A DNA stretch of 44,396 bases from Aminicella lysinilytica (GCF_004362975.1 NZ_SNXO01000018.1:1-44396); one strand, 5' to 3'. Positions 15,305 to 24,787 are shown, counted from the first letter of the stretch. Program-made: numbers and translations. The notes: a model not told the origin generated them from the letters alone.

Positions 15305-15628
15305 CTACCGCCCCGCTTCCATCATTTTCTTTCCATAGTCAGTAAAGGCGTACCAGTTCGTATGATCGAACCTATTGTCATTGAAACAGCCCTTCCTGAT
15401 ATATCCCTTGCCTACAAGGACATTCACGGCATCCTTTGCCATGTGGATGCTGAGATACGGGAACTCTCCCGTCATCATCCTTGCCGAGCATCTGTACCAA
15501 AAGCGTCCGTGCCTTTCAAGCACGCCGTCTCCATCGCCGTCATCCTTCAGGTGATCCCAGAGGAATTCTGCGATGACGGCTGCGTTGACTCCGCACTTTA
15601 CCGCTATGTCATTTCTGAATCCTGTCAT
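15305..15628 (-). CDS. Winged-helix-like element protein
   Basis: 107 residues: MTGFRNDIAVKCGVNAAVIA, then EFLWDHLKDDGDGDG, RHGRFWYRCSARMMTGEFP, and VNVLVGKGYIRKGCFNDN. The layout (recruitment helix, wing with KGYI) looks like the helix-turn-helix proteins of phage and element replication modules. AGGAGG precedes the ATG, which directly follows a terminator. No firm function. Confidence 0.6.
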   Translation of the reverse strand: MTGFRNDIAVKCGVNAAVIAEFLWDHLKDDGDGDGVLERHGRFWYRCSARMMTGEFPYLSIHMAKDAVNVLVGKGYIRKGCFNDNRFDHTNWYAFTDYGKKMMEAGR

Positions 15629-15638
15629 TTCATCCTCC

Positions 15639-15671
15639 TGTTAAAAGAGGCGGCACATAACGCCGCCTCGA
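15639..15671 (-). terminator. Terminator after the VaFE surface-protein gene
   Basis: GAGGCGGC (15647-15654) and GCCGCCTC (15662-15669), 7-base loop, followed on the minus strand by TTTTAA. Confidence 0.85.
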
Positions 15672-15681
15672 TACTTTTGCA

Positions 15682-18246
15682 TTACTCTTCTTTGTTGTCA
15701 TCGCCTGTTTCTGTTCCGTCATCAGCTTTCTTTTTCTTTGAAAGCGCCATGATAGCGGTGCATGCTGCAGCCATTATGATCACGAATATCCAAATGTTTG
15801 AATGATCTCCTGTCTGCGGGGTATCTCCCGTTAGCAGCGGCTTAGGGTATTTCACGCTCTGTCCATAGTCATTTATGTCGGAATGCGTCGTTACCTTTAT
15901 GCCCTGGTGATACAGATCTTCGAAGACTACTACAGTCTTTCCTTCAAGCTTTCTGGAATCGAAAGCATATCTCAGTTCTACAGTACCGTTTGCTTTCTCT
16001 GCAGTGAATGTCTTTTCAGCCGTGACTTCTTTTCCATCCACTTTGAGAGGCTTGCCTGTTTCTTTGTTCATGAGCACGCCTTTGACTGTGTACTCTTTTC
16101 CCGGCACTAGATTACTGTAGCTTACCGTGTCCACTATGACAGCGGTCTTTTCAACAGTTCCTCTGTGAGTCCCGGTCTTTCCGTCTTTAGCTGTAGTGCG
16201 GATCTGCGGGTAGTGGATCGTCTGACCTTCGTCAGTTATGTCTGCATGCATGGTCACTCTGATTCCTTCATACCAGAGCTTCTCGAATACTACTACGCTC
16301 TTTCCTTCAAGGCCTTTGGAGTCGAAGGTGAAGCTCATATCCACTGTTCCGCTTTCTGCTTCTGCAGTAAAGGTCTTCTCGGCTGTGACAGTCTTGCCAT
16401 CCACCTTGAGCGGCTCTTTTGTCGCTTTATCCATAAGAACGCCCTTGACAGTGTAAGTCTTTCCCGCGATGAGGTTGCTGTAGGATACTGTATCAACTAT
16501 GGTCGTTTTATTTCCTATCGTTCCGAGATTATCCTTTGTCTTTTCATCCATTGCCGTCGTCTTGATCTCAGGATAGTGGATGGACTGACCCTCGTCTGTT
16601 ATGTCGGAATGAGTCGTAACATTGACATCGCCCATATACAGGTCTTCGAATACTACCGTTGTCTTTCCCTTCAGCGCCTTCGAGTCGAAGATGAACTTCA
16701 TAGTTACTGTCCCGGACTTTTCCGATGCCGTGAATGTCTTTTCCGATGTCACTTCTTTACCGTCTACCTTTATTGCTTCTCTGGTATCCTTATCCATAAG
16801 AACACCTTTGACTGTATAGGTCTTTCCGGCTATGAGGTTGCTGTATGATACTGTATCAACTATGACAGTGTCTTCTCCTGTCACTCCCTGATGATCCTCT
16901 GTCTTGATATCCTTTGCTGTCGTCTTGATTTCAGGGTAGTAAATGGTCTGGCCTTCATCAGTCAGATCCGCATGCGATGCGATCTTCAGATCTCCATAGT
17001 AGAGCTCCTCGAATACTACAGTTTTCTTTCCCTTGAGAGTCGATGCGTCAAGGTCGTATTCAAGCGTTACCGTCCCTGCGCTTTTCTCTGCAGTGAATTT
17101 CATCTCAGACGTGACTGCCTTGCCGTTTACTGTTATCGCTTTTCCTGTGTCCTTGTCCATGAGAGTTCCTTTGACAGTGTATTCTCTTCCCGGAGTCAGC
17201 TTCTGGTATGACACGGTATCCGTGAACTTTGAATCCGCATATGTCGTTCCCTGGCTGCTGTCTGTATGGGAATCCTTTGCCTCAGTCTGAAGTCTGATAT
17301 CCAGCGGTCCAAACTTTACTGTGAAGCTTGCCGTATCCGCTTTGTCTACTGCAAAGAATGCCATGTTCTGTGATCCGCTGTCTGTGATCTTGTATGCGGC
17401 GTAGTCCTGCAGGTTCCCCGAAAGAGTCCCTGAAGAATATGTCGTATTTGCTCTGCTGAAATCGGACGTCTTGAGATAAAATGTCTTTCCGCAGTCTATC
17501 TCAAGGCTTGTTCCTGCGCTGTATGTCTTGCCGTCCATGACGAGACTCATACCGCTTGGTACTTTATAGTCGACATGATTGTCCTCATGGCCTTTGAGCG
17601 TTATGTTGTCGCTCTTGAACTCTCCGTCATCCGTCCATGTCGTAGATGCCGATGATCCGCTAGTCGATGAAAATGATATGGCAGAATCGAATCCTGCCGG
17701 ATCGTCCAGTGAATTTACGTATGCAGCCGCTGCTTTGACCATGCTCTGATAGGACTCGCTTATCTGTCCGCTTACCACACCGCCGGACCATCCAACGAAA
17801 GCCGTGCTCGAATCATACTGGTATGAAAGCAGCACATGCGATAGCAGGTAAAAGTTCATGCCTGAAGCATAGCTGCTGTGCCCGTGGCTTGAAAGCCATG
17901 ATGCCAGTTTCTTCTGCCCCGGATATCCGTAGCAGTAATACATGGTCTTGGCCACCTTGCTGCTGTCGGACATCGCCGATGCTTTTCTCGATCCTGTGTC
18001 CGGAGGCACTTCGTTCGGCTGCAGGCAGTACGCCTGTCTCGTCTTTCCGTTGACTGTCACTGTGTAGTGATGAGCAAGTCCTGATCCTCCGTAGGTATAC
18101 GACGCGCTGCTCTTGTCAAGTTTGACAGATATGGTATCTGCCGCATACGCATTCTCGGTCCCTGTGAGCATTGCGACCGGCATATATGCTACTGTGATCA
18201 GCACTGCCATAAGCGCCGCGAACCATTTTTTCTTTGTGATGCTCAT
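15682..18246 (-). CDS. Sortase-anchored VaFE-repeat surface adhesin
   Basis: 854 residues. A signal peptide of 35 residues ends AYA. An N-terminal thioester-type domain follows (about 40-300), with AYCLQP at Cys74 as the probable thioester cysteine. Four VaFE repeats of about 120 residues begin near 320, 437, 559 and 680; each has a TxAxD start, DTVSYxxLxPGxxYTVKG and VVFExL end, the residues known to form internal isopeptide bonds (Lys/Asn with Glu). The C-terminus has the sortase motif TPQTG near 803, a membrane segment, KKKK and an acidic tail. Such pilus-like adhesins are often carried by conjugative elements. It stands between a ParB terminator and its own terminator. Repeats 2 and 3 are the most similar, consistent with duplication. 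Confidence 0.9.
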   Translation of the reverse strand: MSITKKKWFAALMAVLITVAYMPVAMLTGTENAYAADTISVKLDKSSASYTYGGSGLAHHYTVTVNGKTRQAYCLQPNEVPPDTGSRKASAMSDSSKVAKTMYYCYGYPGQKKLASWLSSHGHSSYASGMNFYLLSHVLLSYQYDSSTAFVGWSGGVVSGQISESYQSMVKAAAAYVNSLDDPAGFDSAISFSSTSGSSASTTWTDDGEFKSDNITLKGHEDNHVDYKVPSGMSLVMDGKTYSAGTSLEIDCGKTFYLKTSDFSRANTTYSSGTLSGNLQDYAAYKITDSGSQNMAFFAVDKADTASFTVKFGPLDIRLQTEAKDSHTDSSQGTTYADSKFTDTVSYQKLTPGREYTVKGTLMDKDTGKAITVNGKAVTSEMKFTAEKSAGTVTLEYDLDASTLKGKKTVVFEELYYGDLKIASHADLTDEGQTIYYPEIKTTAKDIKTEDHQGVTGEDTVIVDTVSYSNLIAGKTYTVKGVLMDKDTREAIKVDGKEVTSEKTFTASEKSGTVTMKFIFDSKALKGKTTVVFEDLYMGDVNVTTHSDITDEGQSIHYPEIKTTAMDEKTKDNLGTIGNKTTIVDTVSYSNLIAGKTYTVKGVLMDKATKEPLKVDGKTVTAEKTFTAEAESGTVDMSFTFDSKGLEGKSVVVFEKLWYEGIRVTMHADITDEGQTIHYPQIRTTAKDGKTGTHRGTVEKTAVIVDTVSYSNLVPGKEYTVKGVLMNKETGKPLKVDGKEVTAEKTFTAEKANGTVELRYAFDSRKLEGKTVVVFEDLYHQGIKVTTHSDINDYGQSVKYPKPLLTGDTPQTGDHSNIWIFVIIMAAACTAIMALSKKKKADDGTETGDDNKEE

Positions 18247-18265
18247 TGATTATTCTCCTTCCGGG

Positions 18266-18303
18266 CATAAAAAATAGCGCATGCATTTGATGCATAACGC
18301 TTT
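18266..18303 (-). terminator. Terminator after parB
   Basis: AGCG-ATGCAT and ATGCAT-CGCT arms with one-base bulges and a CAA loop, followed by ATTTTTT on the minus strand. It lies about 125 bases after parB and ahead of the surface-protein gene. Confidence 0.75.
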
Positions 18304-18422
18304 CTCGCTGCCCATATATGTTTTTGTTTTTCCGTAAGTTAACTGCTGGTAGTTACATGAAGTAGGGGTGTGGGGAAGAACGGTCTAAGGTACTCCTCAT
18401 GTGACCGTCTATCTTCGCATCC

Positions 18423-19364
18423 CTATCTCTCGTTATCGCGTTCCTTCCTGCTGAGATACCTGCCGTAGTATTCCATTGCTGCTGCAACGAAGTCCTCCCT
18501 CTTTGATACAGGAAGATCCTTTGGAAACAGTTCTTTGAACCTGTCTCCTCTGAGGACTATCCTCTCCTTCTGGTTGGGCTTTTCCTCCAGCATTATCGCT
18601 TCGATCGCTTCAGGCGTGAGTTTGCCTTCCTCAGACATTTTTCTCATCCTTATCGCCTGTGCATGAGTAGGGGTGCATTGCTCCATCTCTATGCTTTCGC
18701 AAAGATCTTTCTGCTGCTCCTTTGGAAGATACGACAGTTCTACAGCCGGTCTAAGAGCTATCTGCCCTTCGTCGACCAGATCAAGAAGCTCCGGTTTCAG
18801 TTCAGCCAGGCGGATATATCGCTTGATTTGGCTTGCACTTTCGTTCATTTCATTTGCCAACTTTTCATTAGATCTCGACTTCGGACCCACTGGGACCGAA
18901 GTTAAGTCTGTTCTCTGTCCCTGCCTATTCATCGCTTCAAGCCTCATCTTATATGCAAAGGCTTTCTCGCTCGGAAGAATAGTGGTCCTCTGAAAGTTCG
19001 ATTCCACCATGAATATGGTTGCCTCGTCTCTTGTCATATCCACTACCTCTGAACGAAGCGTCTCTAGGCCCGCAAGTTCGCAGGCTCTCTTCCTTCTGTG
19101 ACCTGATATTATCTCATATCTACCGTCTTCCTTTTTTCTGAGAGTAGCAGGAGTGATTATCCCGTTTGCCTTTACACTTTCCACGAGATTCATCATGTCC
19201 TCGTCATCCTTCACCTTGAAAGGATGCTCCGGAAACGGGTCTATCTGATCCAGAGGTATCTCATATATCTTCTTCAGTTTGGCTTCATCTCTTTCCGCCT
19301 GTGTTGAAAATATATCATCTATCCCCGGAAGACCGAAGTCTATCGGTTCTCGCTTTTTCGCCAT
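18423..19364 (-). CDS. parB: ParB-family partition protein
   Basis: 313 residues. The ParB/Srx-type domain is clear: IPLDQIDPFPEHPFKVKDDE, then NGIITPATLRKKEDG and YEIISGHRRKRACE (CTP-binding GHRR), followed by MVESNFQRTTILPSEKAFAY and a helix-turn-helix (NEKLANEMNESASQIKRYIR). It segregates or positions the element's circular form with ParA. The start overlaps the end of parA by 50 bases in another frame. No chromosomal parS palindrome was found in the window, so the site it binds is unknown. Confidence 0.9.
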   Translation of the reverse strand: MAKKREPIDFGLPGIDDIFSTQAERDEAKLKKIYEIPLDQIDPFPEHPFKVKDDEDMMNLVESVKANGIITPATLRKKEDGRYEIISGHRRKRACELAGLETLRSEVVDMTRDEATIFMVESNFQRTTILPSEKAFAYKMRLEAMNRQGQRTDLTSVPVGPKSRSNEKLANEMNESASQIKRYIRLAELKPELLDLVDEGQIALRPAVELSYLPKEQQKDLCESIEMEQCTPTHAQAIRMRKMSEEGKLTPEAIEAIMLEEKPNQKERIVLRGDRFKELFPKDLPVSKREDFVAAAMEYYGRYLSRKERDNER

Positions 19365-20145
19365 CCTTAAGCACCTCCCTTGTCAGCTCCGCGTATGCCG
19401 CAGCAGGTTTACTGTCCGCGTCATATGAATATATGCTCTCTCCTCTTCCGCTTGCCTCGGCAGCTTTCACTCCCACAGGGATCTGAGCGCTGTATATCCT
19501 GATGCCTGCCCCATAGTTCTTTCTGATAGCCTCGATAGTTTCCTTTGCAAGGCTCGTCCTCTGATCTATGAGCGTCATCACGATACCGCCTATCTTCAGA
19601 TCCGGATTGAGCTGTCTCTGTACCTTCGCTACATTGTACAAAAGCTGCGTCATGCCCTTTGCCGGAAGATACTGTGCCTGTACCGGTATGATGACCTTAT
19701 CCGCTGCTGTAAGCGCATTGATGGTCAGCATCCCAAGAGACGGCATGCAGTCGATCACGACGTAGTCATAACCGCTTTTCACCTGTCTCAGGTAGTTCTT
19801 CAGTACGTTCTCTCTGCTCATGACATTCACAAGACTCAGCTCGAACTGTGACAGCTCGATATTCGACGGAAGCACGTCCATTCCTTCGTTGTGATGGAGT
19901 ATCCCTTCCTTCGGATCGAACGGTTCATCGTTTCTCACCTTGCTAAGGACCGACACTATGGTCTCATCCAGTGCATCGGTGTTCTTCCATCCAAGGCACG
20001 CGCTAAGGTCTGCCTGCGGATCTGCATCGATAAGCAGTACCTTCTTGCCGCTCATTGCGAGTCCTGCTCCAAGGTTCACGGCTGTGGTCGTCTTGCCGAC
20101 GCCGCCCTTCTGATTACATATAGCTATAACTTCTGCTTGTTTCAT
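19315..20145 (-). CDS. parA: ParA-family partition ATPase
   Basis: 276 residues. Deviant Walker A CNQKGGVGKTTTAVN is at residues 10-24, Walker A' LIDADPQADLS near 40, and Walker B YDYVVIDCMPSLG near 128. This is the Soj-like ATPase acting with the adjacent ParB. GGGAGGAG precedes the ATG at 20145. The basic C-terminal tail overlaps parB and may be longer than in relatives. Confidence 0.9.
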   Translation of the reverse strand: MKQAEVIAICNQKGGVGKTTTAVNLGAGLAMSGKKVLLIDADPQADLSACLGWKNTDALDETIVSVLSKVRNDEPFDPKEGILHHNEGMDVLPSNIELSQFELSLVNVMSRENVLKNYLRQVKSGYDYVVIDCMPSLGMLTINALTAADKVIIPVQAQYLPAKGMTQLLYNVAKVQRQLNPDLKIGGIVMTLIDQRTSLAKETIEAIRKNYGAGIRIYSAQIPVGVKAAEASGRGESIYSYDADSKPAAAYAELTREVLKDGEKARTDRLRSSGDR

Positions 20146-20272
20146 CTGGTTCTCCTCCCTTCAGTTTGATATCATCGCGACACGCTTCGCTTTTGAACGC
20201 GCCGGATGTATGCCTGCCTGTCGGCAGACTTCTGCAAAAACCAATACGAAAGAAATTCTTATCTAAAAAAAA

Positions 20273-20728
20273 TCAAGATAAAAACTCTGCTTTCTTTCCT
20301 TCAAGACTTTTTTCCATCTCTTGTTTTTTTGCAATGATTCTTAAATGCATTTCCATCAGATATTCATCGATCTCATCGGTGTCAAGAAACAAAAGCAGGA
20401 AATCCTCATATGCATCGTCATATACCTCATCGAATCCCGAAAGGAGTTCCAGGCGTTCGGTGACATCTTCTCTCCCTGCATAGCGAAATATCTCTCCAAG
20501 CATTTTTGTCCCTTCAAAATACGCTTCTCTTCTGTACATGCTGTCTACAAGACACATGAAATGGACTGCCGCTTCAGGATCTATCATTTCTTCCTGTACA
20601 CAAAACTCAAAATCTTCCACTGCCTCTGCTGCAAGGTGTTCGATCAGCGGACAGTATTCGCTTTCGTCATCCTCTCTGCTGCAAAGCCCTGTCATTATTA
20701 CTTTTATTGTTTCTTCTGTAGTTTTCAT
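20273..20728 (-). CDS. Hypothetical acidic element protein, 151 residues
   Basis: Begins MKTTEETIKVIMTGLCSRED. It is very acidic and helical (LIEHLAAEAVEDFEFCVQEE, then FDEVYDDAYEDFLLLFLDTD). I recognise no family. The ATG at 20728 has a good ribosome binding site (AGAGGTAAGG) and is preferred over the upstream one at 20767. It lies between ParA and a 48-residue gene in the element. A DNA-mimic role is possible from the charge but unproven. Confidence 0.65.
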   Translation of the reverse strand: MKTTEETIKVIMTGLCSREDDESEYCPLIEHLAAEAVEDFEFCVQEEMIDPEAAVHFMCLVDSMYRREAYFEGTKMLGEIFRYAGREDVTERLELLSGFDEVYDDAYEDFLLLFLDTDEIDEYLMEMHLRIIAKKQEMEKSLEGKKAEFLS

Positions 20729-20763
20729 TATCCTTACCTCTTCCTTTCCTCGGCGATGCCGAT

Positions 20764-20802
20764 CCAAAAATTACTAAAGCTCTGCATGTTTCAGCAGAGC
20801 AA
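20764..20802 (-). terminator. Terminator after the 48-residue gene
   Basis: GCTCTGC (20779-20785) and GCAGAGC (20794-20800), then TTTAGTAATTTTT on the minus strand. Confidence 0.7.
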
Positions 20803-20849
20803 TGTAATATGCCTTAGGCATCATTATTCAGGAAAGGATATAAGTTTCT

Positions 20850-20996
20850 CTATCCAAACAGCTTCAGGATGAGATCATCCACGGCATCAGTATATCTGCC
20901 CTCTTTTATGAGGTTGTTTCTTAGTTCAACCAGGCTGAAGAGTATGAGCTGGCTCTCATCGTCTGTTACGTTCATCTTTATCTTCTTATCAAACAT
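20850..20996 (-). CDS. Small element protein, 48 residues
   Basis: Reads MFDKKIKMNVTDDESQLILF, then SLVELRNNLIKEGRYTDAVD and ends LILKLFG. It has an ideal AGGAGGTGG ribosome binding site and a terminator after it. The helical EGRYTDAVDDLILKL end is typical of small proteins of clostridial conjugative elements that I cannot name. Confidence 0.7.
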   Translation of the reverse strand: MFDKKIKMNVTDDESQLILFSLVELRNNLIKEGRYTDAVDDLILKLFG

Positions 20997-21240
20997 AATA
21001 TCCACCTCCTGCTTTGTTCTATGTGGAGTATCTTTTACTAGATTTTACTAACAGAAATATCAAGTTGCAATTATACGATTTCTCATGCCATCTTTGACTT
21101 TGAGTACATTTGGCATCACAATGGCAATGAGGCATGCGCAGTAGATCGCATTGCGAAGCAAGCTTCGCGCGATCCTTGCGGCTGACCTGCCTCTGCTCTG
21201 GCTTCGCTTTGTTTGCCAGTCGCAGGGCTAGGGACAAGCA
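20997..21240. other. Non-coding element end with strong palindrome
   Basis: No credible gene. An inverted repeat GATCGC-GCGAAGC / GCTTCGC-GCGATC spans 21143-21174 with a 2-base loop and one 3-base bulge. The 72-residue minus ORF here lacks a ribosome binding site and homology. The region may be the element's end or origin-like sequence; no tyrosine integrase is present. Confidence 0.4.
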
Positions 21241-21283
21241 AAAAGCAGCGTATGCATTGAAATACCAACGATACGCTGCTTAA
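21241..21283 (-). terminator. Terminator of guaA
   Basis: AGCAGCGTAT (21244-21253) and ATACGCTGCT (21271-21280), 10 perfect pairs, then TTTTTGC on the minus strand. Confidence 0.85.
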
Positions 21284-21388
21284 TAAATTCTATGAAATTG
21301 TAGAACCATAGTAGAACCACGGCATTTTGCTGAATCGCTGAATCCCAGTGATTTCAACGGTTCTATCGACTATGAAAACCTCGCTCGT
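21284..21388. other. Candidate attachment-site region 3' of guaA
   Basis: Between the guaA stop and its terminator lie two direct GTAGAACCA copies at 21299 and 21311 (reverse GGTTCTAC) and an inverted TTCTATCG partner near 21360. guaA 3' ends are known integration sites for genomic islands; the change from element to chromosome occurs here. The exact core cannot be set without the other junction. Confidence 0.35.
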
Positions 21389-22957
21389 CTATTCAAACTC
21401 GATCGTTCCTGGTGGCTTACTAGTGCAATCGTACATCACTCTGTTGACGTGCTCAACTTCGTTGACGATGCGGTTTGTCACTTTGCCCAGGACGTCCCAC
21501 GGCAGCTGCGCTGCCTCGGCGGTCATGAAGTCTGAGGTCATGACTGCTCTTAAGGCAATGGCGTAGTCGTAGGTCCGGAAGTCGCCCATGACGCCTACGG
21601 AACGCATATTGGTCAGAGCCGCAAAGTACTGGCCGATGGTTCCCGGCTGGCCGTACTTCGGAATCACGCCGCCCTCCATGGCTTTGGCGATCTCCTCCCT
21701 GTAAATGGCGTCAGCTTCCTGAACTATCTTAACCTTTTCCGGCGTCACATCGCCTATGATGCGAATGCCCAGGCCCGGTCCAGGGAAGGGCTGGCGATAT
21801 ACCAGCTTCTCCGGAATGCCCAGTTCCAGTCCGGCGCGACGCACTTCATCCTTGAAGAGCATACGGAGAGGCTCGATTATCTCTTTAAAATCCACGTAAT
21901 CCGGCAGGCCGCCAACATTATGGTGCGACTTGATCACAGCCGAATCGCCTAATCCCGATTCAATGACATCTGGATAAATCGTGCCCTGGACCAGATAGTC
22001 CACTGCACCGATTTTCTTAGCCTCCTCCTCGAAAACGCGGATAAATTCTTCACCGATTATTTTGCGCTTTTGTTCAGGCTCAGTAACGCCGGCAAGCTTT
22101 TTATAAAAGCGTTCGCGAGCGTCCACATGAACAAAATTCAGATCGTATGGTCCGTCCGGGCCGAAGACAGCGTCAACAGACTCGCCTTCATCTTTGCGCA
22201 GAAGGCCGTGGTCGACGAAGACACATGTCAGCTGTTTGCCGATGGCCTTGGACATCATAACGGCCGCAACCGACGAATCAACGCCGCCGGACAAAGCGCA
22301 CAAGGCTTTGCCGTCGCCGACTTTCTCTTTAATGGCCGCGATGGTGCTGTCCACGAAGTCTCCCATTTTCCAGTCGCCCTTACATCCGCAAACGTCATAG
22401 ACGAAGGCTGACAGGACTTTCATTCCCTCGACCGTATGAGTGACCTCCGGGTGGAACTGCACTGCGTAGAGTTTTTTCTTGTCATCCTCGAATGCTGCAA
22501 AAGGGCACACAGATGAGCTGGCGGTCTTCCTGAAATCTTCAGGAAGAGCTGCAATATAGTCCGTGTGGCTCATCCAGCCAACAGTCTTCTTGGAGACCCG
22601 GCCGAATAATGTGCCAGTCGTATCAATGTCGATGTCCGTTTTCCCGTACTCGCTGACAGGAGCAGTCTCGACTTTGCCGCCCAGACTCCAGGCCAGAAGC
22701 TGAGCTCCGTAACAGATCCCCAGAATAGGTATTCCCGCCTCGAAAAGCGCAGTATCGTAATGTGGTGATTTCATATCATAAACGCTGTTAGGTCCGCCGG
22801 TCAGGATGATCCCTTTCGGATTCATAGCCAGCAGTTCGTCCAATGGCGTCGTATATGGATGGACTTCGCAGTAAACGTTGCACTCACGCACCCGGCGGGC
22901 GATGAGCTGATTGTACTGACCACCGAAGTCCAACACGATTATCATTTCTTTTTCCAT
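21389..22957 (-). CDS. guaA: GMP synthase (glutamine-hydrolysing)
   Basis: 522 residues from the ATG at 22957 (GAAGGAAG ribosome binding site; the 23002 start is an over-extension). The class I glutaminase domain has [15 protein letters not shown] with the catalytic Cys and FHPEVTHT with the His. The ATP pyrophosphatase has [12 protein letters not shown] and the dimerisation domain ends KPPGTIEFE. It converts XMP, glutamine and ATP to GMP. It lies downstream of guaB, so IMP to GMP is covered by neighbours, though a 262-base gap separates them. The 3' end is the border of the integrative element. Confidence 0.97.
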   Translation of the reverse strand: MEKEMIIVLDFGGQYNQLIARRVRECNVYCEVHPYTTPLDELLAMNPKGIILTGGPNSVYDMKSPHYDTALFEAGIPILGICYGAQLLAWSLGGKVETAPVSEYGKTDIDIDTTGTLFGRVSKKTVGWMSHTDYIAALPEDFRKTASSSVCPFAAFEDDKKKLYAVQFHPEVTHTVEGMKVLSAFVYDVCGCKGDWKMGDFVDSTIAAIKEKVGDGKALCALSGGVDSSVAAVMMSKAIGKQLTCVFVDHGLLRKDEGESVDAVFGPDGPYDLNFVHVDARERFYKKLAGVTEPEQKRKIIGEEFIRVFEEEAKKIGAVDYLVQGTIYPDVIESGLGDSAVIKSHHNVGGLPDYVDFKEIIEPLRMLFKDEVRRAGLELGIPEKLVYRQPFPGPGLGIRIIGDVTPEKVKIVQEADAIYREEIAKAMEGGVIPKYGQPGTIGQYFAALTNMRSVGVMGDFRTYDYAIALRAVMTSDFMTAEAAQLPWDVLGKVTNRIVNEVEHVNRVMYDCTSKPPGTIEFE

Positions 22958-23219
22958 AGTACTTCCTTCTCTATAAAGCATAAACAACCTCGCTCGCCAC
23001 AAAGGTTACCTGTAAAAGCAAAACACCAAGCATCTTACAAGTTTAAGATAACATCCTTGTGTGAACGATTCCACAGCGGCAGCTTTGTTTTCACGATGAG
23101 CGAAGCTTATGCTTTGTAAGAATTAAATAGCATCAAACTATTGGCTTTATTTAATGCTCAAAGCATTGCGAGCGATTCGTAGAAAACAAATGCCGCGAGG
23201 ACAAGTGAGCACAAGAATG
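22958..23219. other. guaB-guaA intergenic region
   Basis: 262 bases without a gene. I looked for a purine riboswitch and found no conserved junction sequences. A minor AAATAGCATCAAACTATT hairpin is at 23126-23143. The region must hold any guaA promoter or simply a leader. Confidence 0.4.
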
Positions 23220-24728
23220 TTATCTAATGGCATTCTGGGAGGAATCGCGCAGTATAACATCATGAGCTCCGCCCTCAACGATAGATGTAGCCGAAACCAG
23301 CGTCATCTTGCCGTTCTGCTGCAGATCCTTAATAGAGATGCAGCCGCAGTTACACATAGTCGATTTCACCTTGTTCAGTGAAAGGTTTACATTATCATGG
23401 AGGGAGCCGGCGTATGGAACATATGAGTCCACGCCTTCCTCGAACTTCATTCTTGGATCGCCGCCCAGGTCATAGCGCTGCCAGTTGCGGGCTCTGTTAG
23501 AACCTTCGCCCCAGTACTCTTTCACGTAATTTCCGTTGACATTCAGTTTGTTTGTCGGTGACTCGTCGAAACGGGCGAAATAACGGCCCATCATGAGGAA
23601 GTCAGCGCCCATAGCCAGTGCCAGTGTCATATGGTAGTCGTAAACTATACCGCCATCTGAGCAGATAGGAATATACACGCCGGTCTTTTTGAAATAGTCA
23701 TCTCTGGCCTGTGCCACCTCTATGACTGCCGTAGCCTGCCCGCGTCCAATTCCCTTTTGTTCACGGGTGATACAGATAGACCCACCGCCTATGCCGATCT
23801 TGACGAAGTCAGCCCCGGCTTTGGCAAGATAGTCGAATCCTTCTTTGTCTACGACGTTGCCTGCGCCGATCTTGACCGTGTCGCCATACCTGTCGCGGAC
23901 CCACTTCAACGTCTCTCCCTGCCACTCGGAGTAGCCCTCGGAAGAGTCGATGCAAAGAACGTCAGCTCCGGCTTCTACCAGGGCAGGAATCCTCTCCTCG
24001 TAATCGCGGGTGTTGACGCCGGCGCCTACTACATAGCGCTTGTGAGCGTCCAGCAGTTCGTTTGGATTGGATTTATGATTATCGTAGTCTTTTCTGAATA
24101 CGAAATGTGTCAGTCTCTGCTGGTCGTCAATCACGGGAACGGCGTTCAGCTTATTATCCCATAGGATGTCGTTAGCCTCGCTCAATGTGCAGCCATCCTT
24201 GGCGTATATGAGTTTATCAAAAGGAGTCATGAAGTCGCTGATCTTAGTGTTCGGATCCATTCTGCTGACTCTGTAGTCGCGGCTTGTGACAAGGCCGAGG
24301 ACCTTGCCTTCGGCGGTGCCGTCGTCAGTGATGGCTATAGTCGAATGGCCGCTCTTGGCTTTCATGTTCAGCACGTCCTGCATAGTCTGGTCAGGTCGCA
24401 GATTGCTGTCGCTCTTAACAAAACCTGCCTTGTAGGCTTTCGCGCGCTTGACCATTTCTACCTGGCTTTCGATAGGCTGGGATACAAATATAAAAGAAAT
24501 CCCACCCTCTTTTGCCAGCGCTACAGCCATGTTGTCATCTGAGACAGCCTGCATCACGGCAGAAACAAGTGGAATATTCGCTTGAATTTCCGATTCCTCA
24601 CCTTTCTTATATTTGACTATTGGTGTTTTCAATGAGACATTTTCAACTCTGGTATCCTTGGCAGTGAAGCCTGGAATGAGCAGATACTCGTTGAATGTCC
24701 TTGACGGTTCGTTACAATATTGGGCCAT
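23220..24728 (-). CDS. guaB: IMP dehydrogenase, Tritrichomonas-like type
   Basis: 502 residues with two CBS domains inserted (about 100-220) and the catalytic loop [18 protein letters not shown] near residue 318 (Cys nucleophile). It oxidises IMP to XMP with NAD. Unusual: the active-site flap reads [20 protein letters not shown] instead of the usual bacterial YRGMGS... form, and [13 protein letters not shown] and VEGGAHDV near the C-terminus also match what I recall of the Tritrichomonas foetus enzyme, including its start [20 protein letters not shown]. This suggests the less common lineage shared by some Firmicutes and the parasite. AAGGAGG precedes the ATG. Confidence 0.95.
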   Translation of the reverse strand: MAQYCNEPSRTFNEYLLIPGFTAKDTRVENVSLKTPIVKYKKGEESEIQANIPLVSAVMQAVSDDNMAVALAKEGGISFIFVSQPIESQVEMVKRAKAYKAGFVKSDSNLRPDQTMQDVLNMKAKSGHSTIAITDDGTAEGKVLGLVTSRDYRVSRMDPNTKISDFMTPFDKLIYAKDGCTLSEANDILWDNKLNAVPVIDDQQRLTHFVFRKDYDNHKSNPNELLDAHKRYVVGAGVNTRDYEERIPALVEAGADVLCIDSSEGYSEWQGETLKWVRDRYGDTVKIGAGNVVDKEGFDYLAKAGADFVKIGIGGGSICITREQKGIGRGQATAVIEVAQARDDYFKKTGVYIPICSDGGIVYDYHMTLALAMGADFLMMGRYFARFDESPTNKLNVNGNYVKEYWGEGSNRARNWQRYDLGGDPRMKFEEGVDSYVPYAGSLHDNVNLSLNKVKSTMCNCGCISIKDLQQNGKMTLVSATSIVEGGAHDVILRDSSQNAIR

Positions 24729-24787
24729 GAGTTCCTCCTTTTCTCTCCTTTTTCCTCTTCGTTTTTCATTTAATTATTAGGGATTAT

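Noticed and set aside
14876-15805. Plus-strand ORF of 309 residues
   Set aside because: It runs antisense across four small element genes that have their own ribosome binding sites; low-complexity, Ser/His/Phe-rich translation.
16165-16848. Long plus-strand ORF of 227 residues inside the surface-protein gene
   Set aside because: Exact antisense of the VaFE repeats; no ribosome binding site; cysteine-rich shadow translation.
21019-21237. Minus-strand ORF of 72 residues
   Set aside because: No ribosome binding site, no recognisable domain, overlaps a strong palindrome.
22958-23219. Purine riboswitch before guaA
   Set aside because: None of the conserved junction or loop sequences of guanine/adenine riboswitches are present.
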